A DNA stretch of 7,139 nucleotides from Methanosarcinaceae archaeon (GCA_030596385.1 JAUVKD010000040.1:1-7139), one strand, 5' to 3'. Positions 1 to 6,882 are shown, counted from the first letter of the stretch. Made by a program: numbers and translations. The notes: generated from the sequence alone by a model not told the origin.

Positions 1-40
1 AGAAGATAATAAAAAGTCTCTCAATTGTTGCAAACTTTAA

Positions 41-349
41 AATAATATTATCAAAAACATTGCTCGTGACATGAAATTAAGTGAATCCATGGCCAAAAGA
101 GTCTGGATGCACTGGATCAAATATCAGGAGACGATTGTGATTTAGAAATTTAGTGAAAAAAAGAAGGAGTTGGATAAAGAATCTGAGAAATTGACAATCA
201 AGATATACGAAGAGCAAAAATTAGGTGCAAGAAGACTGAAGAAAATAATAGAATTCAAGTACGGCAAACATATTCCACATAACAGGATTCATCAAATTCT
301 TCTTAAAAACGAACGTAACTATTCAGCCATACACACACGTCATCTTTAG
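41..349 (+). pseudogene. Transposase N-terminal fragment (decayed IS remnant)
   Basis: The frame is open from 41, with an ATG at 71. It reads MKLSESMAKRVWMHW, meets TAG at 143-145, then continues to a second TAG at 347-349. The second part contains a KKKELD segment followed by GARRLKKIIEFKYGKHIPHN and RIHQILLKN. From memory this matches the N-terminal helix-turn-helix region of archaeal integrase-core (IS481-like) transposases, which precedes the DDE catalytic domain. No catalytic domain follows: the resemblance stops near 312 and is replaced by unrelated residues. A nonsense codon where relatives seem to have Lys, plus loss of the C-terminal two thirds, mark it as a dead remnant. The family assignment is from recall and not from a search. 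No terminal repeats or target-site duplication can be assigned. Confidence 0.62.
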
Positions 350-359
350 ACTGAATAGT
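318..359. repeat. 9-bp perfect inverted repeat at the transposase break
   Basis: ACTATTCAG at 318-326 is the exact reverse complement of CTGAATAGT at 351-359, with a 24-nt spacer. It lies where the transposase-like reading frame stops resembling its family. It could be the end of a small mobile element, a deletion scar or a chance hairpin. Confidence 0.5.
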
Positions 360-365
360 AATCAA

Positions 366-593
366 ATGGATAACTGCATGTCCCGATCTCTATGCAGAAG
401 TCTTGATATCAAGCCGGATACGGTGTTTAACAGGAATGGGAACCTGATCGATCCTACCGGTAAAAATATACCGGATGGAAATACTATACAGTGAGAGTAG
501 GAAGATTTCAATCTCATACTTGAGATTCCAAAACTTACGCTGAACATAAATATGGTGGATGATATAAAACGATGTGAGAATTTGTTGAAATAA
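366..593 (+). pseudogene. Unrecognised broken reading frame upstream of sufC
   Basis: An ATG at 366 opens a 42-codon frame ending at TGA 492-494, with TAG two codons later at 498-500. The same frame then stays open for 30 codons to TAA at 591-593. The two parts have ordinary protein-like composition (for example DTVFNRNGNLIDPTG, then EDFNLILEIPKLTLNINMV). I read this as one decayed gene of about 75 codons, but I do not recognise the family. It is in the same frame as sufC, separated by the TAA at 591, so it could be an old upstream gene of the suf operon. It could also be intergenic sequence that is open by chance. An AT-rich stretch near 545-555 (CATAAATATGG) could instead be part of the sufC promoter. 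Confidence 0.3.
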
Positions 594-607
594 TCTATTA
601 TAATTGC

Positions 608-614
608 AGGAGGT
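608..614 (+). promoter_or_regulatory. Strong Shine-Dalgarno sequence that fixes the sufC start
   Basis: AGGAGGT is a near-perfect anti-16S match. Six nucleotides (ATTAAT) separate it from ATC at 621. Nothing else in this area resembles a ribosome binding site. The next usable start, GTG at 678, is 63 nt downstream, so this site argues that translation begins at about 621. Confidence 0.65.
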
Positions 615-620
615 ATTAAT

Positions 621-1352
621 ATCCTATCAGTAAAAGACGTTAAACTCAAACTTGACGGTAAGGAACTTCTACGCGGTGTGAATCTTGAAGTTGGAGAACG
701 TGAGATACACAGTGTGATCGGACCAAACGGTGCCGGAAAGAGCACACTTGCTTATCTTTTGATGGGAATTAGTGGATATTGTCCACAAGAAGGCAGTGTT
801 TATTTTAATGAAAGAGATATTACAAAATTTACTATTACACAGCGTGCAAAGCACGGAATTACTCTTGCCTGGCAGGAGCCGGCGCGTTTTGAAGGTTTGA
901 CAGTATATGATTATCTTTTAATTGGTGCAGGAGGCAACGGCAAACTGTCGGAAAACACACTTCGCCATGCACTTGACATGGTAAATCTTTCACCAGAAAA
1001 ATACCTATATCGCGAGGTTAGTGAAGCATTGAGTGGTGGTGAACGCAAACGCATTGAACTGGCATCCATATTTACTATGAAAAATAAACTCGTAATTCTT
1101 GACGAGCCGGATTCGGGAATTGATGCGGTTTCATTGAAAGAGGTTATTGCACTGATACATAATTTAAAGAAGAACGGTTCATCCGTGCTGGTGATCACTC
1201 ACAGAGAAGAGATTGCGGCAGCATCAGATAAGGCTTCACTGATGTGTGACGGCATAATAGTAAAAACTGGTAGTCCTGCCGGGATAAGTGATTTCTTCAA
1301 GGATAAATGCAAGCCATGTGATGTAGAAACATATGCTATCAAGGAAGAGTGA
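621..1352 (+). CDS. sufC: Fe-S cluster assembly ATPase SufC
   Basis: SufC is the cytosolic ABC-type ATPase of the SUF system. It binds SufB/SufD and uses ATP to drive conformational change during Fe-S cluster assembly. Numbered from 621 (243 residues): Walker A GPNGAGKST at 34-42, Q-loop Gln85, signature LSGGERKR at 137-144, Walker B LVILDEPDSGID at 157-168 and H-loop His194. The length is normal for SufC. The start is unusual. The first GTG (678) would remove the N-terminal strand LSVKDVKLKLDGKELLRGV that all SufC proteins carry. In the frame between the TAA at 591 and 678 there is no ATG, GTG or TTG. I place the start at ATC 621, six nt after a strong SD. The 3' end overlaps sufB by 4 nt (GTGA), indicating an operon. 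Identification is firm; the start is inferred. Confidence 0.93.
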   Translation: MLSVKDVKLKLDGKELLRGVNLEVGEREIHSVIGPNGAGKSTLAYLLMGISGYCPQEGSVYFNERDITKFTITQRAKHGITLAWQEPARFEGLTVYDYLLIGAGGNGKLSENTLRHALDMVNLSPEKYLYREVSEALSGGERKRIELASIFTMKNKLVILDEPDSGIDAVSLKEVIALIHNLKKNGSSVLVITHREEIAAASDKASLMCDGIIVKTGSPAGISDFFKDKCKPCDVETYAIKEE

Positions 1353-2317
1353 TCGGTATGGACATTATTCAATTAGATACAGCAAAGGAATTTGCAGAAA
1401 TAAAAAACGCATATGAGCACTCCGGAGGCGATCCCTCGGTCCTTGAAATGAAAGATGTTTCAAGTCTTGTTGTAAGCGGAAACAAAATATTGAGCGCAAA
1501 CCCGACCGAAGGTGTTGTTCTTGAAAAAACATCTACAAAATCCGGTGTTGATATTGTGCTTACTATAAAAAAAGGATATGCGATACCAAATCCGGTTCAT
1601 ATTTGCTTTGGGGTTTTGCCAAAGGAAGGACTTCAGCAGATCAATGTTACGATGATTGCAGAAGAGGAGGCATCTGTTGAAATTATTGCACATTGCACAT
1701 TTCCAAACGCCGAACATGTGGTACACAAAATGGATGGCAGGATATTCATACACAGAAATGCATCCCTGACATACAATGAAACACATTTCCACGGGAATAA
1801 TGGTGGTGTGGAAGTAATACCAAAAGCAAAGATTAAGATTGAAGAGGGCGGGCGGTACTATACAGGTTTTACTCTTGTTACAGGTAGAGTTGGTTTGCTT
1901 GATTTTGATTATGAGGTTGATGCGGGGAAAAATACTGTCTGTGAACTCAATGCAAAAGTATATGGCAAGGGTGAAGATAGGATACTTATCAAAGAAAAAG
2001 TGATATTGAACGGTGAAAATGCAAGGAGTGTCATTAAGAGCAGGGTCGCAATTTCTGATAATGCTTTTGCGGAGTTTACAGGAGTTACAGAAGGACATGC
2101 ACCTTATGCGCGCGGGCATGTGGATTGCGTTGAGGTTGTGCAGGGCAATGCGATTGCAAAGGCAATTCCGATTGTAATGGTTGACAATCCACTGGCAAAA
2201 GTTACCCATGAAGCTGCAATTGGAAGTGTTGACAGGAAGCAGGTTGACACATTAATGGCGCGAGGACTTGAAAATAGCGAAGCGATTGATGCTATTGTTA
2301 AAGGCATGTTAAAGTGA
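1349..2317 (+). CDS. sufB: Short archaeal SufB/SufD-family Fe-S scaffold protein
   Basis: This is the partner of SufC and the protein on which the cluster is built in the cytosol. It has 322 residues, much shorter than E. coli SufB (about 495), as is usual for archaeal SufBC systems. Most of it is the strand-rich SufBD core (about 60-285). The C-terminal block GHVDCVEVVQGNAIAKAIPI followed by DNPLAKVTHEAAIGSV aligns by eye with the SufB segment holding E. coli Cys405 and Glu434. That makes Cys260 and His287-Glu288 the likely cluster-site residues. Other cysteines are 86, 116 and 198. No SufD gene is adjacent, so a SufB2C2 complex is inferred. The GTG start overlaps the sufC stop by 4 nt; ATG at 1358 (319 residues) is an alternative, with AAGGAAG upstream of both. 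The 3' end overlaps the next gene by 4 nt. Confidence 0.88.
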   Translation: MIGMDIIQLDTAKEFAEIKNAYEHSGGDPSVLEMKDVSSLVVSGNKILSANPTEGVVLEKTSTKSGVDIVLTIKKGYAIPNPVHICFGVLPKEGLQQINVTMIAEEEASVEIIAHCTFPNAEHVVHKMDGRIFIHRNASLTYNETHFHGNNGGVEVIPKAKIKIEEGGRYYTGFTLVTGRVGLLDFDYEVDAGKNTVCELNAKVYGKGEDRILIKEKVILNGENARSVIKSRVAISDNAFAEFTGVTEGHAPYARGHVDCVEVVQGNAIAKAIPIVMVDNPLAKVTHEAAIGSVDRKQVDTLMARGLENSEAIDAIVKGMLK

Positions 2318-2724
2318 CATACATATATGAAAAGTATAATATTTATGGAGAGATTTTCATAAACGGAAATATTACGATAGAACAAAAAAAGTATTCATTG
2401 GAAATACTTGGACTTATTACCGGAAAAATAGGTAATAAAACTGAACTTGTGGATATTCCAAATGAGTTGCTGATTCTGTGCGAAGTCCTTGACGAGCCAT
2501 ATAAACTTCCTTATCTTCTGGAAACGTTTTACTCTATTAAGATCGAGGATGAGCAAGCGTTCCGCTTTTCATTATTAAGGGTACAGGTCGATTCGGATCT
2601 CAGGATGCATGAGGACATACAAAAACATCAGCAGAGAAGTTATGTGACAAAAACAATAGAAAAACTGCTGTACAGAGATCTGATGCTTGAATTAACTGAA
2701 GGGATTGAGTTTGATGTGGATTGA
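2314..2724 (+). CDS. Uncharacterised protein, third gene of the suf operon
   Basis: I do not recognise this 136-residue protein. Its GTG start overlaps the sufB stop by 4 nt (GTGA), the same arrangement as the sufC/sufB junction, so it is almost certainly cotranscribed and translationally coupled with sufCB. AAGG at 2301-2304 is a possible ribosome binding site. The protein has no signal peptide or membrane segment. It has a Tyr/Ile-rich N-terminus (1-35), a Leu-rich probably helical middle (48-72), a charged helical region (95-125) and an acidic C-terminus. A single Cys56 and no CxxC pair argue against it being an Fe-S scaffold. Position suggests an accessory role in Fe-S assembly, but this is inference. 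It could also be a lineage-specific passenger gene. Confidence 0.72.
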   Translation: MTYIYEKYNIYGEIFINGNITIEQKKYSLEILGLITGKIGNKTELVDIPNELLILCEVLDEPYKLPYLLETFYSIKIEDEQAFRFSLLRVQVDSDLRMHEDIQKHQQRSYVTKTIEKLLYRDLMLELTEGIEFDVD

Positions 2725-2952
2725 TCTTAATCATTATACTCCGCATATTTGCCGCGGTTTTGTGTGCCGTCGCAAAGTCTGACTTATGTGTTCAAAAAGT
2801 TATACTTTATGTACAATCAAAAAACAATACAACCGCCGCAGACAATGCATTTCCACATCACTCCCCAAGAAAATGGCATCTAATGTTTATGAGATAATTG
2901 ACTTTATACATTAAATGCGAAAATACGAGATTTTCATCGGTGATGGTAGGTG

Positions 2953-2967
2953 CGCCGCCTACGGCGG
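2953..2967. repeat. Small GC-rich hairpin
   Basis: CCGCC (2955-2959) and GGCGG (2963-2967) form a perfect 5-bp stem with a TAC loop. An alternative register pairs CGCCG (2953-2957) with CGGCG (2962-2966). It stands out in AT-rich surroundings and is not followed by a T-tract. It may be a terminator relic or a dispersed repeat; the role is unknown. Confidence 0.4.
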
Positions 2968-3061
2968 ATTGATCCGGCATCAAAACCACCAAATCAAGTA
3001 CCAAATAATGAATGTCAAACAAAACCAAAACACATTTCGGCAATGGACGAACTCGCATTCG

Positions 3062-3092
3062 TTAAATATATATGTATCTCTCACATATGTAT
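3062..3092 (+). promoter_or_regulatory. Putative TATA-box promoter with repeated ATATGTAT motif
   Basis: TTAAATATATA at 3062-3072 resembles an archaeal TATA box centred about 36 nt before the ATG at 3103. Transcription would then start only a few nt upstream of the ATG. ATATGTAT occurs at 3070-3077 and again at 3085-3092, exactly 15 nt apart, and the second copy overlaps the palindrome ACATATGT (3083-3090). These could be operator sites for the DNA-binding protein encoded just downstream. This is inference. Confidence 0.4.
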
Positions 3093-3102
3093 AAATTGTA
3101 TC

Positions 3103-3840
3103 ATGACAGATAATGAATCACATGACAGTATTCGCCAGCAATTATCCGAAAAAATGGCAGGTGAGATTACACTATCCGAAAAACCTGGCGAAGCATTGAA
3201 AAAATGGAGGTTGAACTTTGAGATTGCACAGACCGATCTCTCCAGTTACCTGAGTGTGTCGCCATCTGTAATTAGCGACTACGAAAGCGGTAGAAGAAAA
3301 TCTCCGGGTACAATGATTGTAAGTAAAATCGTTGGAGCTTTGCTTAATATCGATTCAGAGCGCGGTGGCCAGAAAATACACGCGTACGAAGGTATGCTTA
3401 ATACTGAGGCTACATCAAAGGCCGCATACACCACATACGAATACACATATCCTATACAGGTTGCAAAACTGGCAACTTTGATCGAGGCTGATATAGTAAA
3501 TAAGGGAATCGAAAAACCACTGTACGGTTTTACAGTAATAGACAGTAAAAAAGCGATTATTGAACTCTCATCACATGAGTTCCAAAACCTCTATGGCTGG
3601 AGCACGGAACGTGCAATGATCTTTACAAAAGTTTCCACCGGCAAATCCCCTCTGGTTGCGATTCGTGTCACAAACCTAAAACCGGGTGTTGTTGTAATTC
3701 ACGGGCTGCGGGGAAGTGAAGTTGATCCTATGGCTAAAAAGATGGCAGAGATTGACAGGATCCCGCTTCTTGCGACCACAATGAACCTTGATAAAATGAT
3801 AGAAATCCTGAAAAAATACAATAAGTATAGTTCAGTTTAA
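3103..3840 (+). CDS. HTH transcriptional regulator next to the mevalonate genes (COG1709-like)
   Basis: This is a predicted DNA-binding regulator of 245 residues. An XRE/Cro-type helix-turn-helix lies at about 30-82 (ALKKWRLNFEIAQTDLSSYL, then SPSVISDYESGRRKSPG). A C-terminal alpha/beta domain at about 115-245 includes LVAIRVTNLKPGVVVIHGL and could be a ligand-sensing or dimerisation module. I recall this architecture from archaeal regulators of COG1709, which sit beside HMG-CoA synthase in other euryarchaea such as Methanocaldococcus. I chose ATG 3103. The open frame extends to a GTG at 2950, but that segment runs through a hairpin and the promoter and has no protein character. No SD precedes 3103, so the mRNA may be nearly leaderless. 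The HMG-CoA synthase gene starts 48 nt after the stop. Control of the cluster and autoregulation are plausible but unproven. Confidence 0.82.
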   Translation: MTDNESHDSIRQQLSEKMAGEITLSEKPGEALKKWRLNFEIAQTDLSSYLSVSPSVISDYESGRRKSPGTMIVSKIVGALLNIDSERGGQKIHAYEGMLNTEATSKAAYTTYEYTYPIQVAKLATLIEADIVNKGIEKPLYGFTVIDSKKAIIELSSHEFQNLYGWSTERAMIFTKVSTGKSPLVAIRVTNLKPGVVVIHGLRGSEVDPMAKKMAEIDRIPLLATTMNLDKMIEILKKYNKYSSV

Positions 3841-3863
3841 TGAAACCGTGTAAATAATAGAAT

Positions 3864-3883
3864 TTATTAGTTTAATAAGGTGA
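3864..3883 (+). promoter_or_regulatory. AT-rich inverted repeat and SD before HMG-CoA synthase
   Basis: TTATTA (3864-3869) and TAATAA (3873-3878) are a perfect 6-bp inverted repeat with a GTT spacer. The second arm runs into the SD sequence AAGGTGA (3877-3883), which lies 5 nt before ATG 3889. The SD decides the start against the GTG at 3880, which is inside it. The repeat could be a regulator site or could hide the SD in mRNA; base composition alone could also produce it. Confidence 0.4.
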
Positions 3884-3888
3884 AGAAA

Positions 3889-4938
3889 ATGAGTGTTGGT
3901 ATTGTATCATACGGCGCGTATATTCCAAGATATAGGATAAAGGTCGAAAACATAGCCCGTGTTTGGGGTGATAATGCAGACATTCTCATTGCGGGTTTGA
4001 TGGTTACTGAAAAATCAGTACCTGACCTTGATGAGGATACAGCGACAATAGCAGTAGAAGCTGCAAGGTCTGCAATTATGCGAAGTGATATTGATGCACA
4101 GCGTATTGGTGCTGTGTACACCGGGTCAGAGAGTCATCCTTATGCTGTTAAACCCACAAGCACAATCGTTGCCGAGGCAATAGGATCTACCCCCGTAATG
4201 ACTGCTGCGGATTTTGAGTTAGCATGCAAAGCGGGCACTGCTGCGATCCAGGCATGTATGGGTCTGGTAGGATCGGATATGGTAGATCTTGGTCTTGCAA
4301 TAGGTGCAGACGTATCACAGGGAGCACCGGGTGATGCTCTTGAATATACTGCTGCTGCCGGTGGAGTTGCATATCTTATCGGTAAGAAAAAATCTGAACT
4401 TGTGGCTGTTATTGAAAACACATATTCATTTACAACAGATATTCCTGATTTCTGGAGACGGGAGGGCATGTCATATCCTGAACACGCCGGTCGTTTTACA
4501 GGTGAACCTGGTTATTTCAAACATGTGAAAGGTGCTGCAAACGGGCTTATGGAAATGATTGATACAAAACCTTCTGATTATGATTATGCGGTATTCCATC
4601 AGCCAAATGGAAAATTTCCGTTACGAGTTGCAAAAATGTTAGGGTTCAATAAAGAACAAGTTAAACCGGGACTGGTTGTGTCAAGACTTGGAAACACTTA
4701 TTCGGGCTCATGCATGATGGGTATTGCAGCGACACTTGACCAGGCAGAACCAGGGGACAGGATATTTGCCACTGCCTTTGGATCCGGTGCAGGTGGTGAT
4801 GCTTTCAGTATTACGGTGACAGACCGGATAGAAGATATACGGAATGGTGCGCCGACTGTTGAAGACCTGTTAAAGAATCCGATATACATGGACTATGCGA
4901 TGTACGCCAAACATAAAGGTAAGATAAAACTAATATAA
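3889..4938 (+). CDS. Hydroxymethylglutaryl-CoA synthase (archaeal type)
   Basis: The enzyme condenses acetyl-CoA with acetoacetyl-CoA to give HMG-CoA, the second step of the mevalonate route to archaeal isoprenoid lipids. It is cytosolic, has a thiolase fold and 349 residues, the usual archaeal length. Expected catalytic residues are present: Glu81 in [13 protein letters not shown] (general base), nucleophile Cys113 in [11 protein letters not shown], and His237 in FHQPNGKFP. The glycine-rich GNTYSGS (268-274) and [11 protein letters not shown] (297-307) blocks are also typical. The start is ATG 3889, 5 nt after AAGGTGA. It gives [16 protein letters not shown], the standard N-terminus of this family; GTG 3880 would add three residues. 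The thiolase gene follows 18 nt after the stop and the DUF35 gene after that. In Methanothermococcus these three proteins form a complex that channels acetoacetyl-CoA. Function is firm. Confidence 0.96.
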   Translation: MSVGIVSYGAYIPRYRIKVENIARVWGDNADILIAGLMVTEKSVPDLDEDTATIAVEAARSAIMRSDIDAQRIGAVYTGSESHPYAVKPTSTIVAEAIGSTPVMTAADFELACKAGTAAIQACMGLVGSDMVDLGLAIGADVSQGAPGDALEYTAAAGGVAYLIGKKKSELVAVIENTYSFTTDIPDFWRREGMSYPEHAGRFTGEPGYFKHVKGAANGLMEMIDTKPSDYDYAVFHQPNGKFPLRVAKMLGFNKEQVKPGLVVSRLGNTYSGSCMMGIAATLDQAEPGDRIFATAFGSGAGGDAFSITVTDRIEDIRNGAPTVEDLLKNPIYMDYAMYAKHKGKIKLI

Positions 4939-4956
4939 CTCGTTAAGGTGTTAATC

Positions 4957-6129
4957 ATGAGAGATGTAGCGATTATTGGAGTAAAAAGCACGAATATTGG
5001 TGAGATGTGGGAACGCTCATTCAGGGACATTTTTGTAGAAGCAGGTATAGGAGCGCTCAAAGATGCAGGTGTTTCAGGAGAGGACATCAACAGTATGTAT
5101 GTCGGAAATATGAGTGGCGGACAGTTCGTTGACCAGGAACATATAGGTGCGTTGATCGCGGATTATTCCGGGCTTGCAAGAAATCTTCATGTGCCTGCAG
5201 TTCGTGTTGAGGCTGCATGTGCTTCAGGAGGATTGGCACTTCGCCAGGGCATTTTAGCGATCGCATCAGGACATGAGGATATTGTTGTTGCGGCAGGTGT
5301 TGAAAAAATGACAGATATTTCTGCATCAAGTGCATCGACTGCCCTGGCTGCGGCGGCTGATCGTGAATGGGAAGGTATCATGGGTGCAACATTTCCAGGA
5401 TTGTATGCACTGATTGCGCGTTTGCATATTCACAGGTATGGGACTACCAGCGAACAACTCGCAGAGGTTGCTGTTAAAAATCATTTTAACGGTTCGATGA
5501 ACCCTATCGCGCAGTATAAGAACAGGATCAATGTGGATACGGTTTTGAATTCTATAATGGTGGCTGATCCGTTGCATATTTTTGATTGTTCCCCAATCAG
5601 TGACGGGGCTTCCGCCCTTGTTTTGGCACCTGCGGAGATTGCGCACGAATATACGGACACTCCAATTTATATCAAAGCGAGTGCACAGGCAAGCGATACC
5701 ATCGCATTGCATGACCGTCGTGATATTACTACACTGGATGCCACTGTGGCTGCAGCGAAAAAAGCGTACAAGATGGCAAGGGTTACACCTGAAGATATTG
5801 ATCTTATTGAGGTACATGACTGCTTTACGATTGCAGAGATATGTGCTATCGAAGATCTTGGATTTGCAAAAAAAGGTGAGGGCGGCAAGGTGACTACAGA
5901 AGGGGAAACCGCAATTGACGGACGGATACCTGTGAACACATCCGGCGGACTGAAGGCATGCGGTCATCCGGTTGGTGCGACAGGCATTAAACAGGCTGTG
6001 GAGATCACCCAACAATTACGCGGTGAGGCAGGCAAACGGCAGGTTGACGGTGCAGAGATAGGAATGACTCATAATGTTGGTGGGTCCGGTGCAACGGCTG
6101 TAATACATATTTTTTCGAGGAATAGGTGA
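4957..6129 (+). CDS. Acetyl-CoA acetyltransferase (archaeal thiolase)
   Basis: It condenses two acetyl-CoA into acetoacetyl-CoA, which the neighbouring HMG-CoA synthase consumes. It has 390 residues, normal for thiolases. The nucleophile is Cys88 in [13 protein letters not shown] (His288-Phe291) and [14 protein letters not shown] with His337 are the other active-site blocks. The C-terminal glycine loop NVGGSGA (373-379) lacks the cysteine found in the CxG motif of classical bacterial thiolases, as in SCP2-like and archaeal thiolases. ATG 4957 follows AAGGTG (4945-4950) by 6 nt and gives the typical MRDVAIIGV start; GTG 4948 lies within the SD. The condensation is thermodynamically unfavourable alone, which fits physical coupling to HMG-CoA synthase through the DUF35 protein encoded next. 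The gene order matches the characterised archaeal thiolase/HMGCS complex. Confidence 0.94.
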   Translation: MRDVAIIGVKSTNIGEMWERSFRDIFVEAGIGALKDAGVSGEDINSMYVGNMSGGQFVDQEHIGALIADYSGLARNLHVPAVRVEAACASGGLALRQGILAIASGHEDIVVAAGVEKMTDISASSASTALAAAADREWEGIMGATFPGLYALIARLHIHRYGTTSEQLAEVAVKNHFNGSMNPIAQYKNRINVDTVLNSIMVADPLHIFDCSPISDGASALVLAPAEIAHEYTDTPIYIKASAQASDTIALHDRRDITTLDATVAAAKKAYKMARVTPEDIDLIEVHDCFTIAEICAIEDLGFAKKGEGGKVTTEGETAIDGRIPVNTSGGLKACGHPVGATGIKQAVEITQQLRGEAGKRQVDGAEIGMTHNVGGSGATAVIHIFSRNR

Positions 6130-6134
6130 TATTT

Positions 6135-6530
6135 GTGTCAGTTGCAAGATTCTGGAGAAAGCAGGTTCACAGGTATAATCTGATTGGTACGTATTGTAAG
6201 GAATGCGGCGAGTATTATTATCCACCGCGAAACATGTGTCCTACATGCAGGCGCGATGGTAAACTTGAATCATATAAGTTTAGTGGAAACGGGGAAATTG
6301 TGACCTATACTATTATTCATACAGCAGCCGAAGGATTTGAGCACCAGACCCCATATGTACTTGCGATTGTTAAACTGGACGAGGGACCAAGACTTACAAG
6401 CCAGATCGTGGTCGAACCCGGGGAAATTAAAATTGGAATGAGAGTCAAGCCTGTTTTTAGGAAACTTGGTGAAAGCGGCAATAGGGGTATGATCTATTAT
6501 GGTACAAAGTTCATACCTGAATATGAATGA
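6135..6530 (+). CDS. DUF35 zinc-ribbon/OB-fold protein, bridge of the thiolase–HMGCS complex
   Basis: This 131-residue protein has an N-terminal helix, a rubredoxin-like zinc ribbon and a C-terminal OB fold (about 45-130). The ribbon cysteines are all present: CKEC (Cys21, Cys24) and CPTC (Cys35, Cys38). DUF35 proteins are often annotated as nucleic-acid binding. In the archaeal thiolase/HMG-CoA synthase complex, however, the DUF35 subunit links the two enzymes and contributes to the shared CoA-binding site. Context here points to that structural role. I chose GTG 6135, which gives MSVARFWRK, the common N-terminus in this family, and lies 5 nt after AGGTGA (6124-6129). An upstream GTG at 6126 overlaps the thiolase stop by 4 nt and would add three residues. 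Last gene of the cluster. Confidence 0.9.
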   Translation: MSVARFWRKQVHRYNLIGTYCKECGEYYYPPRNMCPTCRRDGKLESYKFSGNGEIVTYTIIHTAAEGFEHQTPYVLAIVKLDEGPRLTSQIVVEPGEIKIGMRVKPVFRKLGESGNRGMIYYGTKFIPEYE

Positions 6531-6680
6531 GTATTTATTATAATTCGTGTAAACCAGCGTCTAAAAAACGATTAAACAGTGCGCGGTTTGAACACAGATA
6601 ACGGAGCTGACGTGGGTTTCTAATTTAGAATCGAGCACGAAAACCTTATCCTGTTGCCTGTTTTGCTGCACTTAAGCCCG
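6531..6680. other. Spacer between the mevalonate cluster and the repeat array
   Basis: No gene is seen. The palindrome TTCTAATTTAGAA (6618-6630) is the only clear structure. No T-rich terminator is obvious just after the DUF35 stop. The last part, near GCACTTAAGC, vaguely recalls the end of the repeat unit and might be a worn copy, but the resemblance is too weak to claim. Confidence 0.4.
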
Positions 6681-6681
6681 C

Positions 6682-6703
6682 CGATTGGAAAACATGCCAA
6701 TCG
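6682..6703. repeat. Short inverted repeat at the head of repeat unit 1
   Basis: CGATTGG (6682-6688) and CCAATCG (6697-6703) are perfect 7-bp arms around the loop AAAACATG. The same structure recurs at 6883-6904 and 7102-7123. In each of those, one change affects only the loop-closing pair: a mismatch in copy 2, and a G·T pair in copy 3 that would be G·U in RNA. Confidence 0.7.
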
Positions 6704-6882
6704 CATACGCTAATGCCTATTATTTTGGACAGAATTTGGATGTCGGTTGTGTCATCCTGTTCATCCCGTCCATTATATCTGTGCCTCGTGCTGATTTTGG
6801 GCACACTGCCTGCGTGCGAACTCATTATTTAATTTCCTCACCAATCCGCGAGCATTTTAAGAGCAAAGCACAGGACGCGCGC

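Larger units (their letters stand above)
2725..3102. other. 378-nt intergenic region between the suf operon and the regulator gene
   Basis: No convincing gene lies here. A minus-strand frame at 2858-3058 and an upstream in-frame extension of the next gene have no recognisable protein character. CCGCGG followed by TTTT near 2752-2761 is a weak terminator candidate for the suf operon. A GC-rich hairpin sits at 2953-2967. The last 45 nt are AT-rich and promoter-like. Confidence 0.55.

Noticed and set aside
143..145. TAG in the transposase remnant read as pyrrolysine
   Set aside because: The protein also lacks its whole catalytic domain and ends at another TAG at 347, so a nonsense mutation in a dead gene is simpler.
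1460..2209. Long minus-strand frame (249 codons) opposite sufB
   Set aside because: A shadow of the sufB coding sequence. Its composition is Cys/Asn/Ile-rich and unlike a real protein, while the + strand gene is clearly SufB.
2752..2761. Terminator after the suf operon (CCGCGG then TTTT)
   Set aside because: The stem is only a self-complementary hexamer with no loop and the T-run is short; not strong enough to list as a feature.
2858..3058. 66-codon minus-strand frame in the intergenic region
   Set aside because: No ribosome binding site, no recognisable domain, and it overlaps the hairpin.
2950..3102. Upstream extension of the regulator reading frame to GTG 2950
   Set aside because: It crosses a GC hairpin and the AT-rich promoter, gives residues with no protein-like pattern, and ATG 3103 yields the expected regulator N-terminus.
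5326..6015. 229-codon minus-strand frame opposite the thiolase gene
   Set aside because: A shadow of a well-identified thiolase, with no domain and no start signal.
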